Positions 10,426 through 21,321 of a DNA stretch of 33,523 nt are shown here, piece by piece (position 1 is the stretch's first letter; each line of letters begins with the position of its first letter). This DNA is from Tetmemena sp. SeJ-2015. Lineage: Eukaryota > Ciliophora > Spirotrichea > Sporadotrichida > Oxytrichidae. A program made the position numbers and the translations under genes. The notes beneath the pieces are model-generated. The model saw only the letters and a list, made by a program, of their open reading frames with translations. It did no database searches and was not told the DNA's origin. Location: assembly GCA_027382625.1 (NCBI GenBank), contig JAJKFJ010017789.1, forward strand, positions 1 through 33,523, read 5' to 3'.

Positions 10426-11804
10426 TCAAGATTTGAATTTAAAGAAACTTGAAAAGTGAGATTCGGGCCCTTTGCTGACAAAACTAATGCCACTGATGTT
10501 GCTGACTCCCAACTCCTGATCGACCATTTGCCTTCCCCGGCTTTTACTTCTGCCACTAGCCATACTGCTTCTAGCACTCAAGAAGCCGCTCTTTGCACCA
10601 GCAGTATCAGTCTTATTGGAGAAGAAGGAGCTGTTCTAAGACAGCCTTCTCTACTTTTAGCTCGAGTCTAGTCTGTCTCCTTTCAACTTGGCCATAGTAA
10701 GTGCATCAGAATTGACTATCTTCTATCCTAGTGGCACCACGTATCTCGTCCTAGCTGAATTCAGTGTTGGGTTCTTACTTTGAAAATTCTGATTGGAGCT
10801 TGCAGAGGGAGAGTTGAGAGGGAGAGGAGCAGCTGTACTTGGCTATTGAATAAGCTTTTGGTGTCTATTGCTTGAGTTTTGGGGTTACTTCAGTTTCTAG
10901 CGTTTACAATAAAAATATAGGAGGCTATTTTTAATATCTAGCTTTGATCTTCCTGCATCAAGTAAGATAGCAGGGATGCTGAGCTTGATACTGCTTAAAT
11001 ATAATCTTTATTCTTAAGAATGAAGCTTACTCTTAGGGGACTTAAAGATGATCGAAGTTCAAGGTCTTCTGAACTTCTTGCAATCCTTGGCCAGCTGTCA
11101 ATGGTTGCTGGGTGGTGCTTGGTATCAGAAGAGATTGAGTATTTGCCAGCTTTTACTTTGATTGATATAGAAGGTTGGTATATGCTCCTGTGGAGGGTAT
11201 ATCTGCGAGATTAAAGTTAAAGAAAAAGCTAATCGGGAAAAAGTTTTATTTGAAAGATGAGCTTAAGTGCTAAGCTAGATATTTTTGTCCTCTGCCTGAG
11301 AAGTGCCTGGTCTCTGCTTAATCTACTGTGGCTCAAGTGTGCTCAAATAGGATTTTAACACTTATTTAAACAATAAAATATAGCAAGAGTGCTTAAAGCA
11401 GCAGATTTCATGCTCTTCAATCCAAGATTGAGTTGATAAGGATCGCAGCTGCTGCTTCCATCTACCATCTCTGATCCTGAAGAAGAGATAAAATCCTGTT
11501 GTAGATTCACATGACCGAATTCCAGAGCAATCGGCTTAATAAAACTTTTATTCAAGTTAATATTTGGCTTGATGTCACTCAAGGGTGGCGAGACGAGTCC
11601 ACCTTTGATGCTCTCATAAATCTAGTTATTAGAAACTTCCTAATCCATTAGCTTTCTTGATGACTGTAAATATTTTTGAATTTCCTTTTCTGGATGATAC
11701 TGATTGTATTGGCTGAGTGATATAGGTTGCTTATTTATTGTGAGATAATTATATCGCTTTTGCTGACTGCCCTCTTGAAATAATAATTATATTTAAACTC
11801 CCAT
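10426..11804 (-). CDS. Ser/Gln-rich unidentified protein
   Basis: The ATG at 11804 (MGVQIQLLFQEGSQQ) leads through coding sequence to a TGA at 10426-10428, about 400 residues after excision. The protein is rich in Ser, Gln, Asn and Pro, with no transmembrane segment or catalytic motif. The C-terminal third is basic and Ser/Arg-rich (ARSSMASGRSKSRGR). IESs at 11344-11393 and 11207-11295 were resolved. A further junction between about 10915 and 11000 changes frame but its pointer was not settled. It is divergent from the next gene, with starts only 171 bp apart. Confidence 0.65.
11207..11295 (-). other. IES, 89 bp, pointer GCAGA
   Basis: Repeats lie at 11202-11206 and 11291-11295. Excision joins RPGTSQA to DIPSTGAY. 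Confidence 0.75.
11344..11393 (-). other. IES, 50 bp, pointer AGCAC
   Basis: Repeats lie at 11339-11343 and 11389-11393. Excision joins KSAALS to TLEPQQIK. Confidence 0.75.
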
Positions 11805-11975
11805 CTCAACGGCTAACTTAATCGACAATCCCCAATCATAATAAATCAACATCAACACCTCTTTACAATACTCAGATATATCTAATGAACATTTTTACTC
11901 TTACGTTATAGAAGTCGAGGATTAGATTCTCTTAATTTCTATTATAAAATTCATAAATAATTTGCAAAGTTTTCA

Positions 11976-14900
11976 ATGAGCGCAGGATTCCCAGGTTTTT
12001 CATCTTATCACACTGCTAGGGAAGCAATCAAAGTATCATCTTATTTATTTTTTATGCAAGACGAGCCAGCAAACAGTTCTAGTATTCATGGATAAAATTT
12101 ATTTTTTGAAAAATATATTAAAAAAATATTTCTGATTCTATAAATGGTTATATGCATTTATTCATAAGCAATTTAAATTAACTTGTTGTAATATTTCCCA
12201 ACAAATCGACCCTCTCTTAATTCACAAGGTTTGCTTAAAATCCTATTTATCCATAACGCATTTCCAATTTGAGAATAGACAAGCAGAGCTAGAGAGAACT
12301 CGATCAGGCAGGTGGAGTGGAGAAACGCAGTTCTTCAAAGACCTTGTATGTAAATGAGTACGAAGTCAAGTTGCAAAAGATGATTGAAGACTCCAAGACT
12401 CCTCTAATTATTATAGAACTATATATATTTTTTTGAACTACTCCTTACAATTAGGAGGAGATTAAGGATATTGTGGAGACGAAGGTGGAGCTTGGCTCAG
12501 TCGAGGATTGGCTCTTGAGGGATCTCTCTGCGCCTGTTTCTAAAAAGAAAAAGAGAATTGTTCTAATCAGTACATAAATAATGATAGATAGTTTTAGAGA
12601 AACATAGAGAACCCGAAGCTTACTAACTCACCAAGGATGAAACAAAATCTATCCAAAAAGAGAAGAGGACAGGAAGAGGATTAATATTTATTATTAAAAT
12701 TACTTTGAGTGAATTTGTAAATTTGAGGAAAAAGATAGTGCGATGACCATAAGATATAAGCAGCAAGTATTCCATGAGGACGTGCTCAGTAAGTTCACTT
12801 ACACTCTTATACCTACTTTATAGATTCTATGAAGTTCGATAGTGGCCTATTGAAGAGAGGGAGCATGAAATTGGAGGTTAACTTAAATAATCTAGTGGAG
12901 CTCGATACTAAAGACTACCTCCCTGATTAAGATTAAAAACTAACTAATTTATTTAAGGGAGTATAATCTAAGATGAGAGACCCAAAAAAAATAAATCCAA
13001 GAGGAAGCAATCAATTTTATTCTAATTTATTAAGAATTTGATATAAGCAGTAGCAGGATGAGAGCAACTTAGACAATCTTAATCCAAATGACTCTATGAG
13101 TAACATGGATGAGACTCTGAATCAATCCTCTGTGTTTAATTAAAGCTCAGTTGGCTTGGTCGAAAGCCGCAAAGCAAACCAACAAAGGTAGAGTTTTTAG
13201 AAGGCAAAGAATTCAGATATTACTATAATTAGATTATTTGTATCTATTTCATTTTGATTATGAATATATCGGCGACGAGGTGATAAGAGATTATTTATAT
13301 TGAATGAATGATATATTCAATAAATGATAATCATAAGCCAAGGGAGACAAAAGGCACAGTCCAAAGGGCCAGATCCATCCTCCATATCCAAGAAGAAAAC
13401 CAAGTTTGCAGATCTCAAGTATCTAGTATAGGACTAAAACTACAATGAAGATAATATCCCAGACTCTTCTAAAAACACAAGAATTCTTTTTTTATATTAA
13501 ATAATTAATTTTTGTTTGATTCTAAGAACATGAAATAGGGCAATATGAATTTTAACAACCCTCTCGAATCAACTCAAAGAGAGAGGATTTCAAGCAATAG
13601 GCCTTTAAATCTTCTATCTCGTTATAATAATTTTTTTGCATGCCTTTGTTTGTGAATTCCAACAAACTTGGTTCAATAATTTAATAAAGTTTAATATAAA
13701 AGGTCGAAGAGAGGGGAAGGGGAAGGAAGACGCTTAAGACTTCGTTGCTGTTGACGTTAGTATTGACGAGTCTATAAATGATCTTAGAGGTCAATAAAGA
13801 CTGGAAACTAAGAATCTGGTGGACCAAGCCTCAAAGAAACAGAACCATTAATATTTATCATCATCATTTAAGAATATGACATATGTGATTAATTTATATA
13901 TGAACCCTATAAGCAAGATGTTCAACTTCATAAGAAGCTCCTTCTAATGAGATAATAATTCCTGCAAAGTAGCAGGATCTCAATACTAATCATCAATTTT
14001 CTTCCTTTCTTAAAATCAATTATCCTCTTAATAAATTAATAAACTTTGCTCTATATCATAATTTCTAATGAATAACATTTGAGTGGATCGATTCGAAGAA
14101 ATAAAATTAAAGAAGCCAAAGATGAAAAATATTGCGAACTTTATAAAATTAAGGACCTAGAATTATGACTCACCATCTAAATCCAGACTCTCAGAAGAGC
14201 CCTTAGAAGGACAGAGCTAGTCCCACGTCCAATCATTTATTGAGGAGTAAGAAAATCTTCTTAGAAGAAATTTAAATACTTCGCACCACTCTATCTTTGT
14301 ATACTTAGCATTATAATAATTTTTTAGGTGTTCACCTTCTAAACTGAGTGCGAAAAAACTGAACCCTCTTCACGCTTTCTCAAGTGTAAAATGGTTTCAA
14401 AGGCACAAGACCACCTCGAACTCAGCATACATGAACACTCAAGTCCACTAGCACAAAGTCCAATAGATCAAAGAGCTCTTCAACATCTACGCAAAATAGT
14501 CTAGCCAGCAGCACTAGAACTAAAGTCAAGAGAGGCAAGTCAAAGAATAAGCACGAGTTTGAACTCAGGAAGTTGAAAGAGAGAAGACACTCACGCTGCA
14601 CGATATTTAGGAAATGTTCAGAGTTACAGGCATAGAGATAAATTTGGCACAGATCAACTCTATTTTCAGTCTGGATTCCTAACCTATCTTAGCTGACTCC
14701 AAGTTAAATACCATGAGTGTTTTGAAAGGAAGCAAAGTTACTCTTCCTAAAAAGAGGCAAGAATAAAGGAGAGAAAAGAGGAACGGCTTTGAAGAAAGAA
14801 ATAGGAAATAGTTTACGCTCAACTAGTTTCAGCAAGCAGTTTTATCCGCTCATTCAAATGAATAATACAGGGAGATGATCAAGCGCATCAGATCAATTAA

Positions 14901-16501
14901 ATTACATTATCTTAGATTAGGAGAGTGAATGCGTGATTTATAGATCTTAGGTTTTGGATAATAACTTTGAAAATGCGAAAGCAGATGTGGTATACCTTCC
15001 TATTCAACTGACTGACTGGCTTAATTTCCTCTATCTCAAAACGAAGTAAAGAGAACTCCAGAGTAATCTAAGTTGAAGTATGGCTACGACTGAGTAGATT
15101 ATCGCTGAGAGTGGATAGCAACTGCTCCATAAATAACTAAGAAAGCTTCATCGATAAGAGGAAAGTATCAGGGCGGGATTAAAACAAGAGGAGACTCGTG
15201 ATCAGCTGCTGCATAAGAAAATCAATGTGAAGACACGATAAGGGTAAGAGGATTTGAATTATCATCTGAACAGAAGCTATTTAATTGGGGGCTCTATGAG
15301 AAATATCCGCGAGAAGCACCCGTCACACCCCTATGATAATTGAAATAATACATAATAAACATTTTCTACAAATTTGAGGGCACATCAAGATCGGAACTTA
15401 CCCGAAGTAAACTTGTCGATTTAAAGATCGAAGTCTCTCTCCTCAGGTTAAAGTGACAGCAGTCAGCGCTAGTCTCTCATCAGATCAGTAGATCAAGGAG
15501 TAAAGGAATCAGTTTTAAGTTTTGAAATGCTGTTCGGTGGAGAGCAAGAACCTTATATAAAAAGTGGGTGAAGCAACTTTCCAGAGACAGAGTAAAAGAC
15601 GAGTAAGGAAGTTAATCATAGATCATATAGCAGACCTTGGGTCTATAAAGAAAACACTTCTCAAAGATCTCCTCTCATTAAACGCAAGATAAAAAGTATA
15701 AAGAATGACCAATCTCTTAAATAGAATTTAGAAGCATAGTAAATTAACTGCAGTGATAAGTCTGCACTGCTTGGTGTTTCTAGTTATAAATTAGCATATT
15801 TGATTCTAGATAGAGGAGCAATGTTTCAAAGCAAACTGGAAATCTGTAATCATGAAATGCGAATTTAAGTACAATCACTGCGTGGACACCAATGAAATCT
15901 ACGAAGAGTTTCTACTCGAGCATACAGTCCCAGCAAAATAATATACCAATCAGCTTTGGTGACTTAAACCTGAATTTTAATAGATAAATGCCTAGTCATA
16001 TCTGATACAACTTGCTTTTTTTAATATACAATCATCTATATCTACTCCTGCTTCTAACCAAATTCCAGGTGAGACAGGAATGATGAAAAATCTGACCAAT
16101 AAAGGGTTTTTAGTCAGTCCTAAAAGAAGATATAAAACTAAAGCGTGAACTCACGAGCATCCAAAGTACAAGAAGTCACTTAATAGGGTGTACCTTTTAA
16201 GAATCACTAGCTTCAAAAGATTTGGAAAAATACGATGAATGATGATGGTTTGGGATAATAATCAGAGAAGAACGATACAGAGTAGAATTAAAGTTCTATA
16301 GAATAGGAGCAGCAATAGAGTTCTGATTTGATCTCTAATAGGAATTAATCAAGCTATCCAAAGAGATTTTTCGTTTAGGTGCAAGAAAGTAGAAACAGAG
16401 TCTTGTAAAAAATATCCAAGACATCCTTAGATGTCAGAAATGGAGGTTAAAGTGTAGAGAGCTCATAGAAACGACTCTAAAATATTTTCAAGCTTTAATG
16501 A
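11976..16501 (+). CDS. Long, highly interrupted unidentified gene
   Basis: The ATG at 11976 (MSAGFPGFSSYHTAREA) is followed by more than ten plus-strand coding islands in ciliate code, ending at a TGA at 16499-16501. The islands near 12280-12400, 12450-12560, 12720-13010, 13030-13210, 13330-13490, 13690-13860, 14090-14310 and 14340-16500 are separated by AT-rich inserts of 50-100 bp. The islands are charged and Gln/Ser-rich. Around 14600-14920 two helix-rich segments (LHDIQEMFRVTGIEINLAQ; FTLNQFQQAV) resemble degenerate EF-hand helices without a canonical loop. A coiled coil lies near 15080-15240. One intron is clear at 12789-12823. I cannot exclude that this is two genes. Confidence 0.5.
12789..12823 (+). 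other. 35-bp spliceosomal intron (GTAAGTTC...TTTATAG)
   Basis: Donor GTAAGT and acceptor TTTATAG. Removal joins HEDVLN to SMKFDSG in frame. No pointer repeat is needed. Confidence 0.65.
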
Positions 16502-16566
16502 AATAATTGTATTTACTACTCTTGCTAAAGTTTAAAAAGAAATAGCAATATCTCGAATAATTCCAA
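16502..16566. other. Tail-to-tail spacer of 65 bp
   Basis: It separates the TGA of the plus-strand gene (16499-16501) from the TGA of the minus-strand gene (16567-16569). It is AT-rich, with no other feature seen. Confidence 0.5.
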
Positions 16567-19500
16567 TCACAATAGAATCAATTTTATTAAAATCCTACAA
16601 GTCTATAAGAAAACTAAGATCATAAATGACTAAAATTTGACTTACTTCTAAGATTTTCTCGATCTCTTGGCTGAACTGGAAGATATTAAGTGTCTTTTTC
16701 TCCTATTCCAATCGTAATAAGAAGTCTGTCAACAAATCCAGTGTCTTATTGCTTAAGTCCTGCAAGTCAATATACTCGCTGCTTATCTGCCCATCTTAGT
16801 CTGAATCTAGAGCTCTGAAGAGCTCCTCTATCCTTTCTTGCTATCTCGTCTTAATTATTTAATCACTGATCTTGTTGATATTCAACCTTTGAGCTTAGGC
16901 AAATTCCTACTGTCTAGCCTCTTTATGCTCTTACTTCCCTTAAAGAATGACTTTGCTCTCTAAAAAGAGCGAGTCATGGACTGTTGCTCCGTTTATCTTC
17001 TCCTTGCATTCCATCACGAATTTGTTTCTCTCTGAGTTAATTAAGGATCTGTCTGTGCGAGTTACCTAGGGCTGAAACAATGGCTAGCCAGTCACAGGGT
17101 CGACGCAAGTTTCATTCTAAATCTTTTCTGCCTGCTTTTGCTCTAGCCATCTCTTGCGAACAGAGTTGTTAGTCAATCTTTAAGTCACCTACTGCACTTG
17201 CTCAATCTAATACGATTAAGCAAAATGAATTTAATTTCTCAAAGACAGCAACAGGATCTGCAACTTAGACTCTGTTCGCTTCTTTCTTGATCTCCTCTAG
17301 TATTTGATTTTAGGTCTTACTGAATAAGTTATCCCTTTCCTTGCTCTCCTTGTATAGGAACTCATGAATATTTTTGACACTGGCTGATCCAATTTTTCCC
17401 TCTTCACCTTTAGTAGGGGAACTAATGTTTGGGTTATGATGAGTGTTTATCAGAAATTTAGACAAACGCTTTTCATCTAGCTATGGCTAGAATGGACACT
17501 TTAGAAATTAATCAAATGAAAATTTGTTATGACACTGTTCCTAAAGGTTGACGTCCTTTTAAGTTGCGAGTGATGCAAGTTTCTCATGGTACTTTCTTCC
17601 TTAATCAAGAAGCAAGTCTTCAACGGGCAGACTTGGTCTATCTCCACACATCATTTTGCTCGTAATAGAGGCTGAAAAAGAAGAGTGGCTTTTTCCTACA
17701 AATTAAAAGGCTCAACAGATAGATAAGGATATAATTATTCCTAGAGGGTGAGGCATGGTTTGTCCAAGGAATTTGGAATGCAAGAAGTCTGAGATATAGG
17801 ATTGATCCACGAAGCTATCAGTTGCGTGATCTGTGTTATGGCCTAGGTGTTTCTGCGAAGACTGGGACTTTAGCTAATTATTCAATTCCAACTTCTTTGT
17901 TTACATTAGGAACATTCTATCTCCAGAGAGACCAGATAAATTACACATAAGCGCTTCAGTGTTTTAAAATGACCAGAATACGAAATGTTGTTGTTTATGA
18001 AGCTCTAAGTGTTATTAGTTGTAGTAGGAAACTGCTAGATCTTAGATTACTGACTTTATTAGCACTGCGCTTTGAGATTGCAAGGCTGTGATTGAGAATC
18101 AGTTCTATGCTGAGGCTTGATGTGGATTGACTAATTCTATTGAGTCTTTTACTGCTTGACTAATGCCAAGTTATAGAGTCTATTATGCACTGCCTACTGC
18201 TCTGATTAATCTTTGCCGTCCTAAGTATCTCTGCTCTTATCAAGTTAAAATACTTCTCTACAATAATCATCCATCCTCGATCTTCTGCGACTCTTTAAAA
18301 TCTTTCTTATCATTAAAAGATAAGTAACAAATGCCTTGACTCTTGCTTCTTTCCAAGAATTCCCTGGCCTCACTTTCAATTTGGCTTCTGATCTCAGTTT
18401 TCATCTTTTCTTGAAGCTTTTACTTACTTTGCTTAACTTGATCTATCTAGATCTTAAGTTGTTCTACTAGCAATTTCTCTTGATCCTCTTAGAGACTATA
18501 CTTCTAGCAGAATTCTTTCACTGTGCGCTCTGGCTTGTCACCCTCGTAGAATCTCAGCTCTTCGAATTTGCCAGTCTCTATAAATTTGAGATGAATAAAA
18601 TTAATTTAGGTAAGGCTTAACTTTCAATCAAGAGTAATAATTGACATAAAAAATTCGAAAATGATATTAGAGGGAAGATTTCAAACTCTCTATCTTGAGA
18701 GGCTGTGCGTAAGAGAGATCAAGTTTGAAAAGCTACTTTGGTTTATTGATTAGGTCTGCTCTATATCTATCTTTCAAGGTCTTAAAGTTTTGATCCTTTT
18801 TGCTTTAAATAATTTAGGAATTAATTTATGGATGAATTTGCTCGTAGCTTTCGAAGGATGGATATCAATCTTCAACTCCAGTTTCTAATCCTCGTGCAGT
18901 ACCGTATTTTAATTTCTTATCGTACTTATTGGCTCTTCAGTTAACTGCTATTGAAGCTATTCAGATTAACTCAAAGCATCATCTTATCTGTCTAGTTAAT
19001 TAAATCCTATAGAGCCTTAGTGAATAAGATATAGTGTTTATAGCTTTAGGAATTAAAATTGTATAGATGATGTCCAAGACTACTCTAAAAGCTTTTAAAA
19101 TCTGCCTCTATGGATTTGGTAACCTAATTTCTCTAAGTTTCTTCGAGTCCTAATTAGTATTAGTCCTATCCCTCCTATTCTCTATGATAATTTTGATGCT
19201 TTTGTATTTTAACTTCCTCTATTAGCATTGAGTTATGATCAAAAGCAGTTACAAATATCCCCTCCTATTGGGTACTTTCTTGTATGTTATGCGATTTTAA
19301 AAGGCTGCTATGCTTTGACAGAGGGATCTGCTGGTAGTCTTCATAAGTAGGAGTTTTTAAAGGACTATGTTCATGAATTTTGGAATACAAAGATGACTAT
19401 CTCTTGAGCATTAAAGTATTCTGTTAAGCTTTAAGGAAATTGTTCTCCTCTTGATTTTAATCCAATTTAATTTACTCTTTCTATTACTGGCCTTCTTTGA

Positions 19501-20873
19501 TAATTTAAAGTTTAGGAGTTTAAGAAATGCCTCGAGCCATTTCTTATCTTTCAAAAGCCCTGGTTTAATTTGTCACGAACTTTTCACATTGAAGTTGATC
19601 TTGTGGTGGGAATTTAATGCTCTGGTTTCCATTTTATTAAGAATTCTTTTTACTGAGAGAGTGTAGATTCTGATAGGTTGGAAGTTGTATTTGAGTACTC
19701 TTAATGTCAAACAAATCTGAGTTTAATACATAGTTGGAGGCTACATCTTGATGTAAAACCAGCTGATTAGAGAAAATTTCATTGTTTATAAGTTGAGTAC
19801 CTTCTTCTTAACAAATTCTCTAATTAAAAATGAACTTATACTAAATTATTAATCTTTGACTTGTTTCTTCTTTAAAGAGAGTTTCTATCCTTAAACGGAA
19901 GTATTTTATAGTGGCTACTTCTTTCTAATGCCTTATTTTGCTCTCATGTCCCCATAGTCTGAACTAATTACGCTCAAGTCACTATTAATTTTCTATTTGC
20001 TCTTATTATTTTTGCTTCCATTCAAATTTTTGTTATCTTCTGAATTATAAGTAGGAGGAGGCTCTATTGATCTCACCTATTTCTTCCTTTGATCAATTTT
20101 AGAGTATTGATTATTGCTGGAGCCTTTAACCACAACAGCTGGTGAGATTTATTTAAGTACAGAATCCTCGGTGCCTATCTGCAAGTTGATTTTAGAGAGG
20201 TCTCTGAAATTTTCATTGTAAAAGTGCTGTTCTAGTTTCTAATTAAACTGAGGTGTTACGAAATTCTGCCCAGATTTTTATGAACAAATAAAAACATACA
20301 CAAGAGCAATTTTACAATTTTGCGTTTATATGGAATAATGAAGGAGTGATTAAGTTGTTAACTTTTGTATTGTCATGCTTAAGTTGATCATTAACTTTTG
20401 ACTTCGTTTATTTTTCTTGAGCATTTGAGTTATCTTTGATGATTCTGAACTGGTACATTTGAGGGTTTATACTCATGTAAGGCTGCTAGAAGTTACTCGT
20501 AGCTAGACTTTACTTTGGAGCAGCTTAAACACTAAATTATATATTTGATGTTTATAACATTAATTGATATATTGACTACACTAATCGGTCTAATCATGAA
20601 AGTGGCTTGCTAGTTTTTGGGGGTGTGTGAAGTACTGTGGTTCTCATCTGAGGTAAGCACATAGCTGTGGCTCAGGTGGTTCCTATGCAGTTAGTTACCA
20701 GTTGCGAGAGTAGGCGACAAGAGAGTCTTCTAAGGGGTAAGTGCAAGACTATTCTAAGGAGGGAGGTCCAGGGAAACTAAAGGCTTTTGTATAAAATTCA
20801 ATTCCCTATGAGCTTGAGTATAAAAATTGTAAAACTCATCATATTGATCATTTTAAAGAGTGTCCTCAATCAT
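16567..20873 (-). CDS. Large EF-hand protein with Gln-rich N-terminal half
   Basis: The frame starts near the ATG at 20873 (MIEDTLQNDQYDEF) and ends at a TGA at 16567-16569, giving some 1,250-1,350 residues. The N-terminal half is low-complexity and Gln/Asn-rich. Around 18900-18500 there is a compact segment (ELRFYEGDKPERTVKEFC, then a coiled coil) that looks like a small folded domain. Near 17600-17100 are FxPxL-type motifs (CPFQPQL; PLFQPQV). Close to the C-terminus an EF-hand loop DSDQDGQISSE at about 16774-16809 has Ca-ligand residues at 1, 3, 5 and Glu at 12. A 44-bp intron precedes the last 12 residues. IESs at 20285-20342 and 20536-20584 were resolved. Others, near 19840, 18970, 18780, 18260, 17900, 17700 and 17210, are seen as frame changes. 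A Ca-responsive cytoskeletal role is inference. Confidence 0.65.
16602..16645 (-). other. 44-bp spliceosomal intron (GTAAGTC...TTCTTATAG)
   Basis: Canonical donor and acceptor. Removal in phase 0 joins IEKILE to TCRILIKLILL and reaches a TGA 12 codons on, avoiding a read-through into the convergent gene. Confidence 0.6.
20285..20342 (-). other. IES, 58 bp, pointer TTCAT
   Basis: Repeats lie at 20280-20284 and 20338-20342. Excision joins NNLITPS to QKSGQNFV. Confidence 0.75.
20536..20584 (-). other. IES, 49 bp, pointer TTAGTGT
   Basis: Repeats lie at 20529-20535 and 20578-20584. Excision joins MIRPISV to QAAPKQSL. Confidence 0.8.
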
Positions 20874-21321
20874 AAACTCAGATGAAGTGGTATAAAAAAA
20901 GAAAAGTTTATTCATCCTATAGAATAATTTATTTTACTGTTGAGAGATTTAATTTGCTACGGTTTCAAAATGAAGGATTGTTAGATCTACACATTCTCAA
21001 ATCTCTTTTCCTCATACCCTTTGCGATTAGAAGCACTTGATTTAAAGTGAAATACATCTCAAATATAATAATTTTATAGTGATTATCTGCCCCCTGAAGG
21101 GTTATAAATTGCCTATTTGAAAAGCTTGTCCATTATAATTATAGAATTGCGAAACTATTCTTCACTATTAAATTTCTTATCTCCTTATTCAGGAATTCAT
21201 TATCTCACCCTCATAAAACATACGTTTATTCCAAGACTTTCTCTTATCAATTTAATGAATCTCTCAGCAGCACTCCACTGCACATTGCTAAGAAAATAAA
21301 TTTGCACCAGCGACGGCTGTC
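20874..21321. other. AT-rich divergent spacer
   Basis: It separates two divergent genes. No convincing coding stretch was found; a short open frame near 21117-21299 is AT-rich and hydrophobic, as expected by chance. Confidence 0.4.

Noticed and set aside
10456..10671. Plus-strand standard-code ORF of 71 residues
   Set aside because: Antisense of the Ser/Arg-rich C-terminus of the minus-strand gene 11804-10426.
17740..18110. Long plus-strand open frame beginning FLEGEAWFVQGIW
   Set aside because: With a single stop codon long chance frames are common. The minus strand here has the Gln-codon density and composition of the flanking gene.
19140..19400. Plus-strand open frame resembling a membrane protein
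   Set aside because: The minus strand gives a continuous Gln/His/Ser-rich frame that joins both neighbouring MDSs of the EF-hand gene.
20590..20800. GC-rich island as a possible structured RNA gene
   Set aside because: It reads as continuous minus-strand coding sequence (for example LSPTLATGNQLHRNH) in frame with the EF-hand gene after the 49-bp IES.
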